DNA from: Marinagarivorans cellulosilyticus
Lineage (GTDB): Bacteria; Pseudomonadota; Gammaproteobacteria; Pseudomonadales; Cellvibrionaceae
Assembly (NCBI RefSeq): GCF_021655555.1
Contig: NZ_AP023086.1
Location: 310,001-374,000, forward strand
Reading direction: 5' to 3'
Length of the DNA stretch: 64,000 nt
Shown: positions 28,101 through 31,777 of the stretch, in pieces
Numbering within the stretch: position 1 is the first letter of the stretch
Layout: every line of letters starts with the position of its first letter
Made by a program: the position numbers and the translations under genes
The notes under the pieces: generated by a model
Told to the model about the DNA's origin: nothing
Database searches by the model: none
Seen by the model: only the letters and a program-made list of their open reading frames with translations

Positions 28101-29273
28101 GGCAATGGCGACGATTACATCGAGGGCGGGGACGGTAACGACACCATTACCGCAGGCAACGGCAAAGACGAAATTTACGGTGGTGATGGCGACGATAATA
28201 TTGATGGCGGCCTCGGTAAAGACACCATCGATGGCGGCGCCGGTAACGATACCATTCGCGGTGATGGCGGTAACGATACCCTTGAAGGCGGCGACGGCGA
28301 CGATACCTTTACGTACCACGGCGCCGATGGCACCGATACGGTGGATGGCGGCGACGGAACAGACACCATCGACCTAAGAGATGTAAGCCGAGTCACATCA
28401 GCAGATGATTTCACGGTAAACCTTTCGCAAGGCTCGGTCATTTCGACCAGCAATGGCGAAATAGTATTAAGCGATGACGCCGTCGGTGAAATTCGCTTAG
28501 ACGAAGGCACCCGCATCAATATCGATAATATCGAGCGTATTGTTTGGAATGATGAAAACGCAGAAGGTGGCGCGAATGCAGATTTAATTGGAGCAGATCT
28601 CGATGTATTTGGTGATGGCGAAGACGAGGATGATAACAATGGCGCCTTACTGGATGTAGAAGTTGACGTTGGCAATAACGAGGATGGGGATAATGTTGAT
28701 GTCAATGTTGATATTTTAGGTGGCGACGACCTGGGTGGCCAAGATGACCTTTTAGACCTAGACCCCAATGTATTAGGTGGCGATGAAGATGCGGATGATG
28801 GCGGTAGCGTAATAGACGTTGATGCCGATGTTGCAAATCAAAATAATGGGTCTGGCTCTGAACAAGGAGACAGTAACGACAACGGTGATAGTGACGATAA
28901 CGGAAGTAGTAATGACAATGGAAGGAGTAACGATAACGGAAGGAGTAATGGCAATGGAAACAGCAGTGATACAGGCGATAGCGATGATGGCAATGTGGGT
29001 ATCGCCGCGCAGCGAAAAGGGGGCCAGCCAGACGAAGAGCAAGCACTTGATGGCAGCAGTTCGGGCAATAGTTGGCTAGATGAGGTTGACGAAGAGGCCG
29101 ACGACGAATTTAGCAACGACGATGGTGTAAGTTGGGTTGAGGCAACAAGTGATGATTCCGGCTCGGGAGGAAGAAGCGGGCAGCAGGACGACGATGAATT
29201 CGACCTGGATGATAATGATGGCTTCTTAAATAATGACGATCTTGATGATTATGGTGATGATCAGTTTCTCTAG
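7140..29273 (+). CDS. Giant type I-secreted RTX/VCBS repeat adhesin, about 7,377 aa
   Basis: A very large surface or secreted adhesin of the BapA/LapA/tandem-95 type. Order of parts: residues 1-220 acidic and disordered, no signal peptide; 221-361 a pure Asp-Pro-Thr tract; ~364-467 a first VCBS-like domain; ~468-561 a cadherin-like domain; 562-5914 fifty-three VCBS/tandem-95-like domains of 101 residues; ~5915-6705 cadherin-like, jelly-roll (sugar-binding-like) and Ig-like domains plus one more VCBS copy; ~6706-6907 another VCBS and cadherin-like pair; 6915-7079 RTX Ca2+-binding nonapeptides; then a ~300-residue Asp/Asn/Gly/Ser-rich tail ending DDYGDDQFL. C-terminal RTX repeats with no N-terminal signal are the mark of type I secretion, and exporter genes lie just downstream. 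A TTG at 7110 extends the frame, but ATG 7140 is preferred. The domains are typically rigid Ca2+-stiffened stalks used in adhesion and biofilm. Confidence 0.92.
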   Translation: MADTNDPKNKKQQQQDALDQFIAEEDKQGVNLDAEEREAADADASDEGAIAAGNLTYGDRFEREAESESKRGGASTEDLEQTERVRNKPSKFIEDVESDDNAAAGRAQDSNETLSASDIQQQNLPREEANSEPEVNSNNRRAASPANSEAELDNGQPQANQATANENIEEGEPETLDGADDGSAEEVAQDDESEDVAEGDVAEDDVAEDDVAEDEPEDDLDPTDPTDPTDPTDPTDPTDPTDPTDPTDPTDPTDPTDPTDPTDPTDPTDPTDPTDPTDPTDPTDPTDPTDPTDPTDPTDPTDPTDPTDPTDPTDPTDPTDPTDPTDPTDPTDPTDPTDPTDPTDPTDPTDPTDPTDPTDPTENRRPQANDDSGVATEDSGAVSFNVLANDADADGDSVSLVSAEVTGGAGSVSIADGQVIFNPDESHNYLGEGETADVTVSYTVEDPSGETSTAELTITVTGTNDTPEVVLNNPVNIEEGSEAGAIIGDIAAIDSDSNDSHSYEIIGESPFEIVDGQLVVAEGAEIDYEAGSTIDVEIQVTDSSGGSSTKTFTINVDDVNEGPVALEDAGEALEGAGSVVFDVVGNDTDPDGDALTLTEASVTDGAGSVSIVDGKVVFNPDESHNNLAEGETAEVTVSYTVTDEHGETSTADLTITVTGSNDGPVAVADTGAVTEGDGATVFDVVANDTDADGDTLTLTEASVTDGAGSVSIVDGKVVFNPDESHNNLAEGETADVTVSYTVTDEHGETSTADLTITVTGSNDGPVAVADTGPALEGAGSTTFDVVANDTDADGDTLSLTSAEVTDGVGSVSIVDGKVVFNPDESHNNLAEGETAEVTVSYTVTDEHGETSTADLTITVTGSNDGPVAVEDTGAVTEGDGATTFDVVANDTDVDGDTLSLTSAEVTDGAGSVSIVDGKVVFNPDESHNNLAEGETAEVTVSYTVTDEHGETSTADLTITVTGSNDGPVAVADTGEVTEGDGATVFDVVANDTDADGDALTLTEASVTDGAGSVSIVDGKVVFNPDESHNNLAEGETAEVTVSYTVTDEHGETSIADLTITVTGSNDGPVAVADAGNVTEGDGATVFDVVANDTDADGDTLTLTEASVTDGAGSVSIVEGKVVFNPDESHNNLAEGETVEVTVSYTVTDEHGETSTADLTITVTGSNDGPVAVADTGAVTEGDGATVFDVVANDTDADGDTLTLTEASVTDGAGSVSIADGKVVFNPDESHNNLAEGETAEVTVSYTVTDEHGETSTADLTITVTGSNDGPVAVADTGNVTEGDGATVFDVVANDTDVDGDTLSLTSAEVTDGAGSVSIVDGKVVFNPDESHNNLAEGETAEVTVSYTVTDEHGETSTADLTITVTGSNDGPVALADTGSVTEGDGSTTFDVVANDTDADGGTLSLSSAEVTGGAGSVSIVDGKVVFNPDESHNNLAEGETADVTVSYTVTDEHGETSTADLTITVTGSNDGPVAVADTGAVTEGDGSTTFDVVANDTDVDGDTLSLTSAEVTDGAGSVSIVDGKVVFNPDESHNNLAEGETAEVTVSYTVTDEHGETSTADLTITVTGSNDGPVAVADTGASLEGAGSTTFDVVANDTDADGDTLSLTGADVTDGAGSVSIVDGKVVFNPDESHNSLAEGETAEVVVSYTVTDEHGETSTADLTITVIGSNDGPVAVSDTGNVTEGDGSTTFDVVSNDTDADGDTLSLTSAEVTDGAGSVSIVDGKVVFNPDESHNNLAEGETTEVTVSYTVTDEHGETSTADLTITVTGSNDGPVAVSDTGNVTEGDGSTTFDVVSNDTDVDGDSLTLTEAEVTDGAGSVSIVDGKIVFNPDESHNNLAEGETADVVVSYTVTDEYGETSTADLTITVTGSNDGPVAVADTGEVTEGDGSTTFDVVANDTDVDGDTLSLISAEVTDGAGSVSIVDGKVVFNPDESHNNLAEGETAEVTVSYTVTDEHGETSTADLTITVTGSNDGPVAVADTGNVTEGDGATVFDVVANDTDADGDTLSLTSAEVTDGAGSVSIVDGNVVFNPDESHNNLAEGETAEVTVSYTVTDEHGETSTADLTITVTGSNDGPVAVADTGEVTEGDGATVFDVVANDTDADGDTLSLTSAEVTDGAGSVSIVDGKVVFNPDESHNNLAEGETAEVAVSYTVTDEHGETSTADLTITVTGSNDGPVAVADTGTVTEGDGSTTFDVISNDTDIDGDTLSLTSAEVTDGAGSVSIVDGKVVFNPDESHNNLAEGETAEVRVSYTVTDEHGATSTADLTITVTGSNDGPVAVADAGNVTEGDGSTTFDVVANDTDADGDTLTLTETSVTDGAGSVSIVDGKVVFNPDESHNNLAEGETAEVTVSYTVTDEHGETSTADLTITVTGSNDGPVAVADTGEVTEGDGATTFDVVANDTDTDGDTLTLIEALVTDGAGSVSIVDGKVVFNPDESHNNLAEGETAEVIVSYTVTDEHGETSTADLTITVTGSNDGPVAVADTGSVTEGDGATTFDVVANDTDADGDVLTLTNAEVTDGAGSVSIVDGKVVFNPDESHNNLAEGETAEVTVSYTVTDEHGETSTADLTITVTGSNDGPVAVADTGAALEGTGSTTFDVVANDTDVDGDSLTLTEAEVTDGAGSVSIVDGKVVFNPDESHNNLAEGETAEVTVSYTVTDEHGETSTADLTITVTGSNDGPVAVADTGSVTEGDGATVFDVVANDTDVDGDTLTLTEASVTDGAGSVSIVDGKVVFNPDESHNNLAEGETAEVVVSYTVTDEHGETSTADLTITVTGSNDGPVAVADTSAVTEGDGATTFDVLANDTDADGDTLTLTEASVTDGAGSVSIVDGKVVFNPDESHNNLAEGETAEVTVSYTVTDEHGETSTADLTITVTGSNDGPVAVADTGAVTEGDGATTFDVVANDADVDGDTLSLTSAEVTDGAGSVSIVDGKVVFNPDESHNNLAEGETADVTVSYTVTDEHGETSMADLTITVTGSNDGPVAVADTGAVTEGDGSTTFDVVSNDTDADGDTLTLTEASVTDGAGSVSIVDGKVVFNPDESHNNLAEGETAEVTVSYTVTDEHGETSTADLTITVTGSNDGPVAVADTGEVTEGDGATVFDVVANDTDADGDTLTLTEASVTDGAGSISIVDGKVVFNPDESHNNLAEGETAEVTVSYTVTDEHGGTSTADLTITVTGSNDGPVAVADTGEVTEGDGATVFDVVANDTDADGDTLSLTSAEVTDGAGSVSIVDGKVVFNPDESHNNLAEGETAEVTVSYTVTDEHGETSTADLTITVTGSNDGPVAVADTGEVSEGDGATVFDVVANDTDADGDTLSLTRADVTDGAGSVSIVDGKVVFNPDESHNNLAEGEAAEVTVSYTVTDEHGETSTADLTITVTGSNDGPVAVADTGEVTEGDGATVFDVVANDTDADGDTLSLTSADVTGGAGSVSIVDGKVVFNPDESHNNLAEGETAEVTVSYTVTDEHGETSTADLTITVTGSNDGPVAVADTGDVTEGDGATVFDVVANDTDVDGDTLSLTSAEVTDGAGSVSIVDGKVVFNPDESHNNLAEGETAEVTVSYTVTDEHGETSTADLTITVTGSNDGPVAVADTGAVTEGDGATVFDVVANDTDVDGDTLSLTSAEVTDGAGSVSVVDGQVVFNPDESHNNLAEGETAEVTVSYTVTDEHGETSTADLTITVTGSNDGPVAVADTGNVTEGDGATVFDVVANDTDADGDTLSLTSAEVTDGAGSVSIVDGKVVFNADESHNNLAEGETADVTVSYTVTDEHGETSTADLTITVTGSNDGPVAIADTGEATEGDGSTTFDVVANDTDADGDALSLTSAEVTDGVGSVAIVDGKVVFNPDESHNNLAEGETAEVTVSYTLTDEHGETSTADLTITVTGSNDGPVAVADTGAALEGAGSATFDVVANDIDVDGDSLTLTEAEVTDGAGSVSIVDGKVVFNPDESHNNLAEGETAEVTVSYTVTDEHGENSTADLTITVTGSNDGPVAVADTGAVTEGAGSTTFDVVANDTDADGDALTLTEAEVTDGAGSVSIVDGKVVFNPDESHNNLAEGETAEVVVSYTVTDGHGETSTADLTITVTGSNDGPVAVADTGAVTEGDGAKTFDVVANDTDADGDTLTLTEASVTDGAGSVSIVDGKVVFSPDESHNNLAEGETANVTVSYTVTDEHGETSTADLTITVTGSNDGPVAVADTGAVTEGNGSTTFDVISNDTDVDGDTLTLTEASVTDGAGSVSIVDGKVVFNPDEFHNNLAEGETAEVTVSYTVTDEHGETSTADLTITVTGSNDGPVAVADTGAVTEGDGSTTFDVVANDTDADGDTLSLTSAEVTDGAGSVSIVDGKVVFNPDESHNNLAEGETAEVTVSYTVTDEHGETSTADLTITVTGSNDGPVAVADTGAALEGAGSTTFDVVANDTDVDGDTLSLTSAEVTDGAGSVSIVDGKVVFNPDESHNNLAEGETTDVVVSYTVTDEHGETSTADLTITVTGSNDGPVAVVDTGAVTEGDDATTFDVVANDTDVDGDTLTLTEATVTGGAGSVSIVDGKVVFNPDESHNNLAEGETAEVTVSYTVTDEHGETSTADLTITVTGSNDGPVAVADTGAVTEGDGATVFDVVANDTDVDGDTLSLTSAEVTDGAGSVSIVDGKVVFNPDESHNNLAEGETADVTVSYTVTDEHGETSTADLTITVTGSNDGPVAVADTGEVTEGDGATAFDVVANDTDADGDTLSLTSAEVTDGAGSVSIVDGKVVFNPDESHNNLAEGETAEVTVSYTVTDEHGETSTADLTITVTGSNDGPVAVADTGEVTEGDGATVFDVVANDTDADGDTLSLTSAEVTDGVGSASIVDGKVVFNPDESHNNLAEGETAEVTVSYTVTDEHGETSTADLTITVTGSNDGPVAVADTGSVTEGDGSTTFDVISNDTDVDGDSLTLTEAEVTDGAGSVSIVDGKVVFNPDESHNNLAEGETAEVTVSYTVTDEHGENSTADLTITVTGSNDGPVAVADTGAVTEGAGSTTFDVVANDTDADGDALTLTEAEVTDGAGSVSIVDGKVVFNPDESHNNLAEGETADVVVSYTVTDEHGETSTADLTITVTGSNDGPVAVADTGEATEGDGATVFDVVANDTDADGDTLSLTSAEVTDGAGSVSIVDGKVVFNPDESHNNLAEGETAEVTVSYTVTDEHGETSTADLTITVTGSNDGPVAVADTGEVSEGDGATVFDVVANDTDADGDTLSLTRADVTDGAGSVSIVDGKVVFNPDESHNNLAEGETAEVTVSYTVTDEHGETSTADLTITVTGSNDGPVAVADTGAVTEGDGATVFDVVANDTDVDGDTLSLTSAEVTDGAGSVSVVDGQVVFNPDESHNNLAEGETAEVTVSYTVTDEHGETSTADLTITVTGSNDGPVAVADTGEVTEGDGSTTFDVVANDTDADGDTLSLASAEVTDGAGSVSIVDGKVVFNPDESHNNLAEGETVEVTVSYTVTDEHGETSTADLTITVTGSNDGPVAIADTGAVTEGDGSTTFDVVGNDTDADGDTLSLTEASVTDGAGSVSIVDGKVVFNPDESHNNLAEGETAEVTVSYTVTDEHGETSTADLTITVTGSNDGPVAVADTGAVTEGDGATTFDVVANDADVDGDTLSLTSAEVTDGAGSVSIVDGKVVFNPDESHNNLAEGETADVTVSYTVTDEHGETSMADLTITVTGSNDGPVAVADTGAVTEGDGSTTFDVVSNDTDADGDTLTLTEASVTDGAGSVSIVDGKVVFNPDESHNNLAEGETAEVTVSYTVTDEHGETSTADLTITVTGSNDGPVAVADTGEVTEGDGATVFDVVANDTDVDGDTLTLTEASVTDGAGSVSIVDGKVVFNPDESHNNLAEGETADVTVSYTVTDEHGETSTADLTITVTGSNDAPDVTLNGNTIDENASGGTIVGDLAAIDPDSSNSHSYSIADENSPFEIIGGQLVVKDGADLNYEDNTSVHVDITVTDSDNGSTTKTFTIELNDVQANAPALNVSTDASIITELNGDTPIGDWQTDNANNYVENHNPDHVYTGFDDGRGDVIELEANHGDESNLYQDLNIQAGETVEVSFDYSARLNSEGADSQIDVYFEGELIDSISADEVGWESFSYQLTATTDNPRLEFDAPDDNSVGGVLDLVKVEQIHLEDEPVGLNLDVSIVDENGNEVISEIRIGDIPAGAVLTDGQNTFTADENSNSADVTGWDLDSLSFQGAENFNGEVNLTVSATSREGDNGDTATSTAPLNFTVTPVNDPVVIDADSALEFSTGEDTAVLITEAALLANASDADGDDLSVENLTVDNATVTVVIDPATGERSFRVTPDQDFHGELELDFNVSDGNGSIVSSGASLTVTSDNEAPDAQADAGNALEGSGAVAFDVLANDTDTDGDSLSLTEAQITDGAGSVSIVDGKVVFNPDESHNHLAEGETAEVTVSYTTEDPDGEQSTAELTITVTGTNDAPLEIQLSDSNVDQNNYQGAVVGDLSTLDPDTSDTHQYQILTENETAAVSEALHDDPDGAFSASYNGADDTPLSLAAVGRLESQWGSDTHTVWRIRNTTDETQSVGLRDEVTGDIEYYQAPPNSDLFVADEVHFEMVFSNIRIGSNEHSLVQNAEVVDSSHSAWNDFIDQQTVVVSEIESPFVIENDQLVVKDDADIGDATSIDVEILSTDPQGASTVRTFTVNFSEEENTAPVANDDAGSALEGSGAVAFDVMANDTDAEGDTLSLTAAEVSDGAGSVSIVDGKVVFNPDESHNNLAEGETAEVTVTYTVTDEQGETSTADLTITVTGSNDAPDVSLSSNSVDENAEGGTIVGDLAAIDPDSSDTHSYQIADQNSPFEIVNGQLVVKDDADIDYEQTQTLDVEVVVTDSSGGATTKTFTINVNDIDEQSSGGVTTDGTNHNDDITGTDYNDNLSGGNGKDTIYGEGGDDIIDGGNADDELHGGSGNDTITGGNGKDDIYGGDGNDTIDSGNGDDYIEGGDGNDTITAGNGKDEIYGGDGDDNIDGGLGKDTIDGGAGNDTIRGDGGNDTLEGGDGDDTFTYHGADGTDTVDGGDGTDTIDLRDVSRVTSADDFTVNLSQGSVISTSNGEIVLSDDAVGEIRLDEGTRINIDNIERIVWNDENAEGGANADLIGADLDVFGDGEDEDDNNGALLDVEVDVGNNEDGDNVDVNVDILGGDDLGGQDDLLDLDPNVLGGDEDADDGGSVIDVDADVANQNNGSGSEQGDSNDNGDSDDNGSSNDNGRSNDNGRSNGNGNSSDTGDSDDGNVGIAAQRKGGQPDEEQALDGSSSGNSWLDEVDEEADDEFSNDDGVSWVEATSDDSGSGGRSGQQDDDEFDLDDNDGFLNNDDLDDYGDDQFL
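7800..8222 (+). repeat. 47-unit 9-bp minisatellite encoding (Asp-Pro-Thr)n
   Basis: Forty-seven uninterrupted copies of a 9-bp unit encode Asp-Pro-Thr at residues 221-361 of the giant adhesin. The first 23 units (7800-8006) all end in ACC and the last 24 (8007-8222) all end in ACA, with no mixing. This sharp boundary shows two separately expanded blocks. Since the unit is a multiple of three, copy-number changes keep the frame and would alter linker length only. The tract probably forms an extended, acidic, proline-stiffened linker near the N-terminus. Confidence 0.97.
15741..16318 (+). repeat. 578-bp exact internal duplication, copy 1
   Basis: This stretch is identical, base for base as far as I can read, to 23922-24499. 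The distance is 8,181 bp, exactly 27 repeat units. Both copies share rare protein variants (DADVDGD, and Met in ETSMADL) that other units lack, which makes chance similarity unlikely. Synonymous differences start immediately outside both ends. Confidence 0.9.
17736..18145 (+). repeat. 410-bp exact internal duplication, copy 1
   Basis: This block is identical to 22887-23296, 5,151 bp or exactly 17 repeat units away. It carries a distinctive variant (SVSVVDGQVVFNPD in place of SVSIVDGKVVF) in both places. It is followed directly by a second exact match: 18141-18352 equals 12990-13201, also 17 units apart. Confidence 0.88.
22887..23296 (+). repeat. 410-bp exact internal duplication, copy 2 (mosaic)
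   Basis: Second copy of 17736-18145. Immediately upstream, the sequence from about 22748 to 22894 instead matches about 16991-17136, which is 19 units away. The donor pieces are thus joined with two units (606 bp) left out, consistent with deletion or template switching inside the conserved GATGGCGC sequence. Confidence 0.82.
23922..24499 (+). repeat. 578-bp exact internal duplication, copy 2
   Basis: Second copy of the 578-bp block at 15741-16318, located 27 units downstream within the adhesin array. The shared Met-for-Thr change in the DEHGETS-ADL segment and the shared synonymous codons mark a recent copy event, by gene conversion or segmental duplication. Confidence 0.9.
27882..28375 (+). 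repeat. RTX calcium-binding nonapeptide block
   Basis: About fifteen consecutive GGxGxDxxx-type nonapeptides (for example GGDGNDTID, GGNGKDDIY, GGAGNDTIR) encoded near the C-terminus of the giant adhesin, residues 6915-7079. Such repeats fold into a parallel beta-roll on binding Ca2+ outside the cell and commonly precede the uncleaved type I secretion signal. The run is Gly/Asp-rich and in frame throughout. Confidence 0.93.
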
Positions 29274-29306
29274 GCCGTTGGCGAGTGAATAAGGACGTTT
29301 TGAGGT

Positions 29307-29854
29307 ATGCGCGTATTTATGAGTGGTGTGAGTTGCGTAGGTAAAACAACAGTCGGCCCATTATTAGCCGAGCAATTAGAGCGCCCTTTCTTTGATATGG
29401 ATCGTGAGGTAGAGCGCTTTCATGGCATGAAGATCCGCCCTTTACGCCGCAACCCATTATGCGAGAGTACCGTGTAGAAGCGGCTAAAGCATTAGTGTAT
29501 TTACTGGCGCAAAAAGAAAGCGAAGAAGCTGTTATTTCCATGCCCCCCAGCGGTTTTATGGAGGCCTACTGGGATGTCATAAAAACGCAGACATGCGCAA
29601 AGATTACCCTGTTCGATGCGCCAGAAAACATCTTGAAACGCCTAATATTCTTTGATGAAGAATCAAACCCCAAAGAAAAAACGTTAAATAAAGAACAAAC
29701 CGCGCGCTATTTGAAATCCATTTATACCGATATGGAATATTTTCAGGATTCTTACAACCGTTCGGATGCCCAGATTGCCATAACCGGCCTTAACCCCCAT
29801 CAAGCGGCTAAAAAGGTGAGTGTAATACTTCGCGTAATGAAAAAAATACATTAG
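29307..29854 (+). pseudogene. Shikimate-kinase-like P-loop kinase, frameshifted
   Basis: Two overlapping frames together make one small kinase-like protein. Frame one (29307-29477) starts behind TTGAGGT and encodes MRVFMSGVSCVGKTTVG, with a P-loop GVSCVGKTT and the shikimate-kinase-like FFDMDREVERF, then stops after 56 codons. Frame two (29459-29854) continues with MREYRVEAAKALVYLLAQ and the C-terminal helices, in the +2 register. One lost base near TTATG at 29457-29461 explains both. The GGG substrate loop of true shikimate kinases is replaced by SMPPSG, so even the intact form was probably not AroK. It lies between the adhesin and its exporter. It could be decayed, a sequencing error, or two real coupled genes. 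Confidence 0.6.
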
Positions 29855-29971
29855 AGCATATTACAAAGCTGTTTTTCTTAAACGCATTAAGGGCGCCATT
29901 AATTATCGTCTAACATTGTTCCGCCCAGAGTCTATGCTTAAAGAAGCGAAAATATAATTAGGCGGGGTGGC

Positions 29972-31777
29972 GTGTTGCCCCTGTTAAAAAGGGTTGCTCG
30001 AATGGCCTATGCAGGCATACATCTAAAAAATAAATACGAGACTGCAAGGCGGTATCTTGGGGCTATTCTTCACCCCGTTGATGCTAAGTACCTCAAGCAC
30101 CCCGATATTACATTTGAGAATAAAACCAATACTTTAATCATCGCGAGTTTGGCGATACACCTATTGTCGTTAAGCTTACCGGTAACAACACTGCAAGTGT
30201 ACGACCGCATATTGGTCAGCCAGAATATGGGTACGCTTAACGCTTTAGCGATGGGTGTAAGTATTGCCGTATTATTGGAATGTTTTATTCGTTTGGCGCG
30301 TTCTTACATTGTGAGTTGGAGCAGCGCGGTATACGAGCATGCGCTAAGTTGTAATGCGCTGCGTCATATTCTTCATTCCGATTTATCTGAGGTGGAGCAA
30401 GAAGATGTAAGCCAGCACTTGCATCGCATGGGGTCAATATCGCGCATGCGTGAATTTACCAGCGGCCAAGCTCTTATTACATTAATCGATTTACCTTTTG
30501 TAGCGATATACATCATTTTAATTGCTGTGCTGGCAGGCTCTTTGGTTGTTGTACCTATCATGATACTTAGCATATTTGCGTTATTGGCATGGGCCTTAGG
30601 TAAAAAAATAAAATCTATCTTATCGCAGCGCGACGATTCCGATGAAAAGCGCATGAGCTTTTTTATTCAAGTGCTTACGGGTATTCATACGGCAAAGTCG
30701 CTAGGGCACGAAAACCAGCTTCAGCGCAAATATGAGGAGCTGCAGCGAACAACCAGTACCTACAGTTATTTTTTATCTAAAGCAACAAATACGGCCAGTA
30801 ATTATAGCGCGCTATTTACGCAAGTGATGACAGTCTCCATGATTGCCTTTGGCGCGCCTATGGTGCTTTCTGGCAAGGTGACAATGGGTACCTTGATTGC
30901 TTGCGTGTTGTTATCTGGCCGAATAATGAGCCCAGTACAAAAAGCGTTGTCTATATGGACGCGTTTTCAGGATTATCAACTCTGCCGCGAGCAAGTTAAT
31001 AGCATCTTTACCTCTAAAAAAATAAAGCGTGCACCGGAAGAATCAATGACGGTTATTGAAGGTTCCATCGCGGTTAACAATTTACATTTTTCCTACACCG
31101 AAAACGATAAATACTTGCTTAGGGGTATTAACTTTAATTTAAAGCGCGGTGCGGCTATTTCTATTTCGGGGGATCATAGTTGCGGAAAAACAACATTGCT
31201 TAAGTTGATGTCCGGGCTTTACCTGCCCAAGCAAGGTGAGGTGTTAATTAATGGCGTGGCGGCACACTTGCATCCACCGGAAGAACTTATCAAACACTTG
31301 GGTTATTTGCCAATGGATGGCGCTATTTTTAAAGGCACAATAACCGAAAATCTAACGGCTTTTGGCTTAAATACCACGGATAACGTTAATCAAATTTCGA
31401 CCCTGCTAGGTATTGATAAAGAAATCGCAAAATTACCGGCGGGTTTCGATACCATGTTAGAAGGTGGAAGCTCTGATGCCATTCCGCCAGGGTTAAAGCA
31501 GCGTGTAGCCATTGCGCGCGTATTGGCCGCAAAACCCAAAATATTACTGTTTGATAATGCCGATAGAGGGCTGGATAAAGAAGGCTATCATCTGGTTTAC
31601 AAGCTTTTAGCGAAACTAAAAAATAGAGTCACACTTATTTTAGTGAGCGACGATAAAAACATACTGCATCTATCTGACCGGGATTATGTTCTCGATAATG
31701 GCGAGCTAAAAGAGCGACGCTTTGTAGATGACAGTAAGCTGCATGATGTTAAACCTTATCAGGTGTTGCGTTTATGA
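29972..31777 (+). CDS. Type I secretion ABC half-transporter, degenerate ATPase site
   Basis: An inner-membrane ABC exporter subunit without a C39 domain. Residues ~50-300 carry the type I exporter membrane domain (LPVTTLQVYDRILVSQN is typical of RTX exporters), and residues ~360-590 the nucleotide-binding domain. The P-loop is kept (GDHSCGKTT), but the signature is altered (PPGLKQR for LSGGQ), the catalytic glutamate after Walker B is Asn529 (LLFDNA), and the H-loop His is Asp560 (LVSDDK). It should bind ATP but hydrolyse poorly. It overlaps the next ABC gene by 4 bp, suggesting a heterodimer as in RtxB/RtxE of MARTX systems. GTG 29972 follows GGCGGGG; an ATG at 30002 is the alternative start. 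Confidence 0.85.
   Translation: MLPLLKRVARMAYAGIHLKNKYETARRYLGAILHPVDAKYLKHPDITFENKTNTLIIASLAIHLLSLSLPVTTLQVYDRILVSQNMGTLNALAMGVSIAVLLECFIRLARSYIVSWSSAVYEHALSCNALRHILHSDLSEVEQEDVSQHLHRMGSISRMREFTSGQALITLIDLPFVAIYIILIAVLAGSLVVVPIMILSIFALLAWALGKKIKSILSQRDDSDEKRMSFFIQVLTGIHTAKSLGHENQLQRKYEELQRTTSTYSYFLSKATNTASNYSALFTQVMTVSMIAFGAPMVLSGKVTMGTLIACVLLSGRIMSPVQKALSIWTRFQDYQLCREQVNSIFTSKKIKRAPEESMTVIEGSIAVNNLHFSYTENDKYLLRGINFNLKRGAAISISGDHSCGKTTLLKLMSGLYLPKQGEVLINGVAAHLHPPEELIKHLGYLPMDGAIFKGTITENLTAFGLNTTDNVNQISTLLGIDKEIAKLPAGFDTMLEGGSSDAIPPGLKQRVAIARVLAAKPKILLFDNADRGLDKEGYHLVYKLLAKLKNRVTLILVSDDKNILHLSDRDYVLDNGELKERRFVDDSKLHDVKPYQVLRL

Noticed and set aside
27802..28377. Plus-strand frame of 191 codons overlapping the RTX region.
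   Set aside because: It is an alternate frame of the Gly/Asp repeats (Ala/Thr/Met-rich), with no start context.
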